NCBI GenBank assembly: GCA_038114465.1 | Contig: JAYNQW010000002.1 | Coordinates: forward strand, 310,001 to 374,000 | DNA length: 64,000 bases | Source of the DNA: CALINB01 sp938045325 | GTDB taxonomy: Bacteria > Pseudomonadota > Alphaproteobacteria > Rhodospirillales > CALINB01 | Reading direction: 5' to 3' | Part shown: piece by piece, positions 58,879 through 64,000 of the stretch | Layout: each line of letters begins with the position of its first letter | How positions within the stretch are numbered: the first letter of the stretch is position 1 | Notes under the pieces: generated by a model | The model's database searches: none | Told to the model about the DNA's origin: nothing | Seen by the model: the letters and a program-made list of their open reading frames with translations, nothing else | Program-made: the position numbers and the translations under genes

Positions 58879-60513
58879 CTACACCGGCAAAATTTCAGGC
58901 TGTTTGCGGCGCAGCCACGTCACAATCAGCAAGCGGGTAAGCATGATGGCCGTAAACATCGAGGTCGCAATGCCGATGGATAATGTGACGGCAAAGCCCC
59001 GGATCGGCCCGGAACCGAATTGATAGAGCAATAGGGCAGCAATCAATGTCGTTAAGTTGGCGTCAATAATGGTCGTAATGGCGCGGGAGTAGCCCGCCTC
59101 GATCGCCGAGATCGGCGTTCGCCCAACGCGAACTTCTTCGCGAATTCGTTCAAAAATCAGTACATTTGCATCGACCGCCATGCCGATGGTCAGCACAATC
59201 CCGGCAATACCCGGCAGCGTGAGGGTGGCTTGCAAGAATGACAGGCCGCCGAAAATCAGGATCATGTTAAACATCAACGCAATATTGGCGAACAAACCGA
59301 ATAATCCGTAAGCCACAGCCATAAAAATAAGAACCAAGATCATACCGATGATACTGGCGATTTTACCGGCGGCGATTGAATCCGCACCGAGGCCCGGCCC
59401 GACAGTGCGTTCTTCCAAATACGTCAACGCCGCGGGCAAAGAACCGGCACGCAGCAGCAAGGCCAAATCCTGCGCCGATTCAACGGTAAAGTTGCCCGAA
59501 ATTTGTCCAGTACCGCCGAGGATCGGTTCGCGAATAACCGGCGCGCTGATGACCTTATTGTCGAGTACGATAGCAAAAATTCGGCCAACATTTTTACCGG
59601 TTACGTTACCGAATTTGCGGCCGCCGACTGAATCGAAACGGAACGTCACGACCGGCTCGTTGGTACGCTGGTCGAAACTCGGTTGTGAATCCACAAGATT
59701 TTCACCGCTGACCATGACCTTTTTCTGGATTAAATACATGCGCGGGTTGCCCGATGGATCTTTTTCTTCGGCATCCGGTAACAATTTCGCCCCCGGTGGA
59801 ATCCGACCCCGCATGGCTTCCTCCGCCGAGACCCGGGGGTGAAGCAAATGAAACGTCATTTTAGCAACTTTACCGATGATCGCTTTAATGCGCTCCGGAT
59901 CCTTTACACCGGGCAATTGAATAAGGATACGATCCGTTCCCTGACGCTGGATCGTCGGCTCACGCACGCCGGTCTCATCGACCCGAAGGCGGACAACTTC
60001 GATGGTTTGATTGACCGCTTTAATGCTCCAATCATTTGTCGTGCGCTCCGTCACCGTGAAAACGATGACCCCTTGTTCGTTGAGTTCGACCGTGAACAAC
60101 GGATCGCCGTCCGTGGCGATTTGACCGTCCCCGATTGTAATCTGTTGCGTACCCAGCTCACGAAGCGCTTTTAACGCCTGCTCGTTCTGTTTCGGGTCGG
60201 TGATTTTTATGGTAACAGAATTTCCAGATACGCCGAGCCGGGAATATCTACGAATGCCGGCTTTACGGACCGTTGAACGCACGGAATCCCGCAAAGCTTC
60301 CAATCGTGCCTTGATCACGTCGGATACCTTCACTTCCGCCAGCAAGTGCGAACCGCCCTGCAAATCGAGCCCTAAGACGACCTGTTGGTTAGGCACCCAC
60401 TTGGGCAGAGCTTCGGCTTTTTCTTCAGAAATGAAATTTGGCGCGGAAAAGGCAATGCCGAATACGCAAACGACGCAAACAAGAACAACCTTCCAGCGGG
60501 CAAAGTAGATCAT
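58879..60513 (-). CDS. secD: Protein translocase subunit SecD
   Basis: The 544-residue protein has an N-terminal helix, a large periplasmic P1 region with LGLDLQGGSHLLAEVKVSD, and a C-terminal six-helix RND-type bundle with GIAGIVLTIGMAVDANVLIF and ERIREEVRVGRTPISAIEAG. The conserved Asp in AVDANV is present. It partners SecF. It is preceded by yajC with 21 bp between; ribosome site for the ATG is weak. Confidence 0.97.
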   Translation of the reverse strand: MIYFARWKVVLVCVVCVFGIAFSAPNFISEEKAEALPKWVPNQQVVLGLDLQGGSHLLAEVKVSDVIKARLEALRDSVRSTVRKAGIRRYSRLGVSGNSVTIKITDPKQNEQALKALRELGTQQITIGDGQIATDGDPLFTVELNEQGVIVFTVTERTTNDWSIKAVNQTIEVVRLRVDETGVREPTIQRQGTDRILIQLPGVKDPERIKAIIGKVAKMTFHLLHPRVSAEEAMRGRIPPGAKLLPDAEEKDPSGNPRMYLIQKKVMVSGENLVDSQPSFDQRTNEPVVTFRFDSVGGRKFGNVTGKNVGRIFAIVLDNKVISAPVIREPILGGTGQISGNFTVESAQDLALLLRAGSLPAALTYLEERTVGPGLGADSIAAGKIASIIGMILVLIFMAVAYGLFGLFANIALMFNMILIFGGLSFLQATLTLPGIAGIVLTIGMAVDANVLIFERIREEVRVGRTPISAIEAGYSRAITTIIDANLTTLIAALLLYQFGSGPIRGFAVTLSIGIATSMFTAIMLTRLLIVTWLRRKQPEILPV

Positions 60514-60534
60514 GCGAAGACCGTATCCGGTTCG

Positions 60535-60960
60535 TTATTTTTTTCCACCGAAAAAATTCTTCAATGGAGAGCCACCGCCCTCGTTCGGCTGATTACTATT
60601 TGCGGACCCACCACCACTAGGTTGCGCTTTGGGTGCCGCTGCTTGCGCGGGCTCCGTCCGGTTCAGCACATTCGCAACCAAACCGCGTTGCACACGAACC
60701 TTAACGCCATCGGTAATTTCAACGGCAATTTCATTATCATCATAAACTTTCGTAACGGTGCCGATGATACCGCCACCAGTGACGACCTTATCGCCGCGGC
60801 GAATGGACGCGAGCATTTCCCGGTGCATCCGGGCCTTTTTCTGCTGTGGACGGATCAGCAGGAAGTAGAACACCACGAATATCAAAATCAGCGGGACAAA
60901 CTGCATAAAGCCACCGCCACCACCGCCGGCGGCGGCTGCATATGCGGGGGAAATGAACAT
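60535..60960 (-). CDS. yajC: Preprotein translocase subunit YajC
   Basis: The 141-residue protein has one membrane helix (FVPLILIFVVFYFLLIRPQQ) then the KKxxxM...LKRGDxVVTxGG-type domain (SIRRGDKVVTGGGIIG). A Gly/Ser/Asn-rich C-terminal tail of about 40 residues is longer than usual, and an Ala/Gly run lies before the helix. AAGGAG precedes the ATG. It is the first gene of the yajC-secD-secF operon. Confidence 0.95.
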   Translation of the reverse strand: MFISPAYAAAAGGGGGGFMQFVPLILIFVVFYFLLIRPQQKKARMHREMLASIRRGDKVVTGGGIIGTVTKVYDDNEIAVEITDGVKVRVQRGLVANVLNRTEPAQAAAPKAQPSGGGSANSNQPNEGGGSPLKNFFGGKK

Positions 60961-61161
60961 CGGCGTACTCCTTAATTCTATCGTCGTAAGGCTTATTAAT
61001 ATTATTCTTCTTTGGGCTGCGGGACTATAGCGGGACCGTCAGGACTTGCAACAGCAAAGCCGCCCAAGCGCCCTGCCTGTCTCAGTTTTTAGCAAATTCG
61101 CCTAAAATCTAGGATTCACAATTGATTGACCTTGTAGATACGTGTGCTAGTTTCCCGCCCC

Positions 61162-62049
61162 ATGTCTGATAAGTCAGGTCAAAAACCCGATAATTCCGCG
61201 ATGGAATTGCTCCCGCTGCTGCAGCGGATCGCCGATGCGCTCGAACGTCAAGCGCCCAGCGCGCCGCCGTCTGCCGCGCTCAATGAGGCTGACGCCTTCG
61301 TTTGGCATGCCGAGGGCGAACAGCTTGAGGCCGTCAAACAGGTCAACTACATCGATTTGCCGCTGCTCAAGGGAATCAGCCAGCAAAGCGATACCCTGTT
61401 TGACAACACCGAACGCTTCACGAAAGGCCTGCCCGCGAACAACGCCTTGTTATGGGGCGCCCGGGGTACCGGCAAAAGCTCACTGATTAAAGCGGTTCAC
61501 GCTGCCATTAACGAGAAAACACCCGGCGCCCTCGCCCTGGTTGAAATTCACCGCGAGGACATCACATCCTTGCCGGTTTTATTGCGGCGCCTACGCGATA
61601 GCGAGCGGCGTTGCGTGCTATTTTGCGACGATCTGTCTTTTGATGGGGATGATGCTTCTTATAAATCCTTAAAAGCGGTCCTCGAAGGCGGCATTGAAGG
61701 CCGGCCTCATAACGTGATCTTTTATGCCACTTCGAACCGGCGTCATTTGATGCCGCGCGACATGATGGAAAACGAACGTTCGACGGCCATTAATCCATCC
61801 GAAGCGGTCGAGGAAAAAGTATCCCTGTCCGACCGGTTCGGCCTCTGGCTCGGCTTTCACGTTTGTAATCAGGATACGTTCTTCGACATTATCGAAAGTT
61901 ACGCGAAACATTACGGACTCGATGTGCCGAAAGAAGAGTTACAAGCGCAAGCGGTCGAATGGTCCGTCACCCGGGGTGCGCGGTCGGGCCGGGTTGCCTG
62001 GCAGTTCATCCAGGATCTTGCCGGAAAACTTGGTAAGCCACTGAAATAA
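61162..62049 (+). CDS. DUF815-family AAA-like ATPase
   Basis: The 295-residue protein has Walker A GARGTGKSS (about residue 101), Walker B CVLFCDDLSF and a sensor-like FYATSNRRHLMPRDM, with a C-terminal helical lid. The DUF815 family is widespread but its client is unknown. ATG 61162 is used; a TTG or other start six codons upstream is possible. It is divergent from yajC with a 201-bp gap that contains no clear feature beyond likely promoters. Confidence 0.9.
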   Translation: MSDKSGQKPDNSAMELLPLLQRIADALERQAPSAPPSAALNEADAFVWHAEGEQLEAVKQVNYIDLPLLKGISQQSDTLFDNTERFTKGLPANNALLWGARGTGKSSLIKAVHAAINEKTPGALALVEIHREDITSLPVLLRRLRDSERRCVLFCDDLSFDGDDASYKSLKAVLEGGIEGRPHNVIFYATSNRRHLMPRDMMENERSTAINPSEAVEEKVSLSDRFGLWLGFHVCNQDTFFDIIESYAKHYGLDVPKEELQAQAVEWSVTRGARSGRVAWQFIQDLAGKLGKPLK

Positions 62050-62058
62050 TTATATAGT

Positions 62059-62499
62059 TTAGCTTGAGGCCGCCCCGCCGGACGAGGCCGGCGTGTCCGT
62101 TCCTCCGGCGCCTGATGCGGGTGTTGCAGATGCCGCAGATGGTGCAGCTTCTTCTTTCGGCTCTTCAGGCTCAGACGTGGCTTTTTTCTTACGGGCTTTT
62201 TTGCGCCGCGGCGCTTTTCCTTTAGGCCAATCACCGAAAGGATACGGCAAATCATCAGAATGAAATGTCAGATACCGGATGAGCTGCGCAACATACTCGG
62301 CCGCACTATCACCAAATTCCTGTAGGCGTTGATGAACGTCGCCGGTAAACAGCTTCGTAATAAATTGTATGGTCACGACAACGAATATCGCCAGCAAGGC
62401 GATATAAAACAGGATTGCGAAAACAATGATGTAAAGAAATCGCAACCAGGTACTTTTCTTCGTTACGTTTTCCTTGGTCTCTTGTTCGACAACGGCCAC
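62059..62499 (-). CDS. DUF4389-family membrane protein
   Basis: The 146-residue protein has a hydrophobic pair of helices (RFLYIIVFAILFYIALLAIF) and the DUF4389 signature FVVVTIQFITKLFTG, FGDSAAEYVAQLIRYLTF and LPYPFGDWP. A basic stretch and an Ala/Ser/Gly tail follow. The start is GTG 62499 after GGGAGAAAGCT. Function unknown. Convergent with the DUF815 gene. Confidence 0.8.
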   Translation of the reverse strand: MAVVEQETKENVTKKSTWLRFLYIIVFAILFYIALLAIFVVVTIQFITKLFTGDVHQRLQEFGDSAAEYVAQLIRYLTFHSDDLPYPFGDWPKGKAPRRKKARKKKATSEPEEPKEEAAPSAASATPASGAGGTDTPASSGGAASS

Positions 62500-62614
62500 A
62501 GCTTTCTCCCTTGCGAGTCGTCACACGGTATACAGAAAATTTTTACCAGAATTCATTAAATGGTGCGAGTTTTGAGCTAGTGCAAGTGGTGCTCAAGAGC
62601 GGTGAATGTAGCGA

Positions 62615-63733
62615 TTATCGCGAAGCCAGTCTCAAGTAGCGCTTCGGATTGACCGGATGTTTGCCCCGCCGTATTTCAAAATGCAGCTGCGGCCGTGTGA
62701 CGGCCCCCGTTTTACCGACCCGGGCAATGATTTGGCCCTTGCTGACTTTATCGCCCCGTTTCACCAGTATTTTATCGGTATGGGCATAAGCCGTAACCCA
62801 GCCATTGGCATGCTTGATGAGTAAGAGGTTGCCGAACCCGCGAAGTTCGTTGCCCGCATAGGCAACAGTGCCCGATTTTGCTGCCCGGATCGGCGCACCA
62901 CGCGGAGCGGCGATATTGATGCCATCATTATGCAGCCCCTTGGCTTTCGGTCCGAAGCTCGAGATCAGCCGGCCACGCAAAGGCCACATAAAGCCTTTTG
63001 AGCTGCGGTAAATTTGCTTTGGTGTCTGGCGCGCGTGCCGAACCGGGCTCGGTTTCGGTTGTGGCGTATAAACTTTTGCCGATTGAACCGGCGCCGGCCT
63101 CGCTTGTTGCCGGCTTGCCGCTGTCGTAATTGGCTCCCTTTTCACAGCCGGACCACGCCCGCTTGAAATAACCCGGCTAACAGGCCGCGCGCGTTGTGGC
63201 GAGACGGCTTGAGCGATGATTAGGACCTGCCCGCTGTTGACGCGGTAAGGCGCATTGATGTTATTGCGCCGCGCCAATTCATAAACGCTTAAACCGTAGG
63301 TACGGGCAATGGCATTCAACGTTTCACCGGAACGGACACGATGCTCACGAACGGCCGGAACAACTAGACGTTGACCAACAAGCAAGGAGAATGGTGGGCG
63401 CAATTGGTTTGCTTCGATTATTGCACGCATGGAAACATCATAACGTTTTGAAATGGCATAAACGGTATCGCCACGCGCCACCTGCACCTCACCACCGCCG
63501 CGCAATGGCGCCCGAACTGGATTGCGTGATGCTTGAACGGCTGAAGACCGGTGTTGATTTCTACCGTATGAAGACGATGTTGGCGCAACCTGCTGTTTCG
63601 ATGCAGTTCCACTTTTGTAACCCGTATTATACTTCGGCGGTGGCCATTCGGCCCAACCGCAACCGGCGACGGCCAGCGTACTAATCAAAGCCGTGTATTT
63701 GCCGACACCGCTAAATGGAAAAATTCCGTTCAT
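62615..63733 (-). CDS. LysM/M23-family peptidoglycan lipoprotein (NlpD/EnvC-like), degenerate M23 active site
   Basis: The 372-residue lipoprotein has lipobox LAVAGC and two LysM modules (VQVARGDTVYAISKRY, then HRVRSGETLNAIARTY). The M23/LytM domain has HNDGINIAAPRGAPI, where Asn replaces the metal Asp, and QLHFEIRRG, where Gln replaces the first His of HxH. Such domains usually activate amidases and do not cut themselves. Its ATG overlaps the pcm stop (ATGA), the common surE-pcm-nlpD layout. Confidence 0.9.
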   Translation of the reverse strand: MNGIFPFSGVGKYTALISTLAVAGCGWAEWPPPKYNTGYKSGTASKQQVAPTSSSYGRNQHRSSAVQASRNPVRAPLRGGGEVQVARGDTVYAISKRYDVSMRAIIEANQLRPPFSLLVGQRLVVPAVREHRVRSGETLNAIARTYGLSVYELARRNNINAPYRVNSGQVLIIAQAVSPQRARPVSRVISSGRGPAVKREPITTAASRQQARPAPVQSAKVYTPQPKPSPVRHARQTPKQIYRSSKGFMWPLRGRLISSFGPKAKGLHNDGINIAAPRGAPIRAAKSGTVAYAGNELRGFGNLLLIKHANGWVTAYAHTDKILVKRGDKVSKGQIIARVGKTGAVTRPQLHFEIRRGKHPVNPKRYLRLASR

Positions 63734-64000
63734 TCCGCGGCCAGCCCTTCCATAAGAGGCACAAAACGCACGGAGCCCAAATCGGTCGTTTCGGCCCCCT
63801 CTTCGGTGCGTTCAACACGGACTAATTGCTGTTGTTTGCCATCTTCGATCGGCACCACCATCAAACCGCCGACGGCAAGCTGTTGAACCAAAGAAACCGG
63901 AATATCAATGGCAGCGGCGGTAATGATAATGCGTTCAAACGGCGCCTGTTCAGGCCAACCGAGGGTGCCGTCACCGCATTGGGTGGTGATGTTATTGATG
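63730..64000 (-). CDS. pcm: Protein-L-isoaspartate O-methyltransferase (partial, N-terminus outside window)
   Basis: The open frame runs from the right edge to a TGA at 63730. It encodes GDGTLGWPEQAPFERIIIT, then DIPVSLVQQLAVGGLMVVPI and VRFVPLMEG, the C-terminal third of Pcm with its SAM-binding GDGT. It repairs isoaspartyl damage in proteins. The ATGA overlap couples it to the LysM/M23 gene. Confidence 0.93.
   Translation of the reverse strand, partial: INNITTQCGDGTLGWPEQAPFERIIITAAAIDIPVSLVQQLAVGGLMVVPIEDGKQQQLVRVERTEEGAETTDLGSVRFVPLMEGLAAE

Overview
The window looks like a chromosomal segment of a free-living alphaproteobacterium, probably Rhodospirillales-like. This is an inference from gene content and order, not from a search. 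Supporting points are the gyrA-coaD neighbourhood with ssb divergent from uvrA, the yajC-secD-secF-Mth938 run with an NDUFAF6-type phytoene synthase relative nearby, a TrmFO-type folate-dependent tRNA methylase, and a heavy load of CoA-transferases, TauD dioxygenases and tripartite tricarboxylate (TTT) transport genes. No phage, transposase, CRISPR array or defence system was recognised.

Region 1 (0-17.3 kb) is a catabolic block. It starts with a partial fdhD, then a GntR/FCD regulator, two aldo-keto reductases, an OsmC-like protein and an MFS carrier. These are followed by two fumarylacetoacetate-hydrolase-fold enzymes, a VOC protein, a complete TTT uptake system (tctA/B/C-like), a COG3618-type amidohydrolase, two paralogous LVIVD-repeat proteins, a ModA-like binding protein without a signal peptide, a short-chain dehydrogenase with altered catalytic residues and an enolase-superfamily dehydratase. 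Dehydrogenase, lactonase, dehydratase, ketodeoxyacid dehydrogenase and diketo-acid hydrolase are the enzyme classes of the oxidative L-fucose/L-rhamnose-type routes, so a sugar-acid or lactone pathway is the best guess. The substrate is unknown.

Region 2 (17.3-38.3 kb) is mixed: small membrane proteins, an MscS channel with a G10 tract at its ribosome site, two TauD-type dioxygenases, HMG-CoA lyase, two class III CoA-transferases, an ornithine cyclodeaminase homologue, a GST, PPK2, a queuosine-precursor transporter, BolA, gamma-glutamyltranspeptidase broken by a frameshift at a T8 tract, MmgE/PrpD, a cyclic-nucleotide-binding protein broken by an in-frame TAG, a carboxymuconolactone-decarboxylase homologue, a cupin and a zinc alcohol dehydrogenase.

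Region 3 (38.3-52.4 kb) is mostly housekeeping: a BLUF photoreceptor, a cold-shock protein with a long leader, tRNA-Lys(TTT) with a clear promoter, coaD, gyrA, ssb, uvrA and trmFO. It also holds a two-subunit CoA-transferase pair, an AT-rich orphan secreted protein and a third aldo-keto reductase.

Region 4 (52.4-64 kb) holds a 1070-residue exported protein (ankyrin repeats, a long disordered Pro/Lys/Ala/Glu-rich middle and a C-terminal globular domain), the NDUFAF6-like and Mth938/NDUFAF3-like genes around the Sec operon, a DUF815 ATPase, a DUF4389 membrane protein, a LysM/M23 lipoprotein and the end of pcm.

The observations I rate highest are: (i) the two LVIVD propellers carry an insert that looks like a sigma-70 region 3 helix-turn-helix; (ii) the Mth938 gene continues in the secF reading frame immediately after the secF stop and has no ordinary start codon; (iii) the amber-interrupted cyclic-nucleotide-binding gene; (iv) the T8 frameshift in gamma-glutamyltranspeptidase; and (v) the short-chain dehydrogenase that has lost its Asn-Tyr-Lys catalytic residues.
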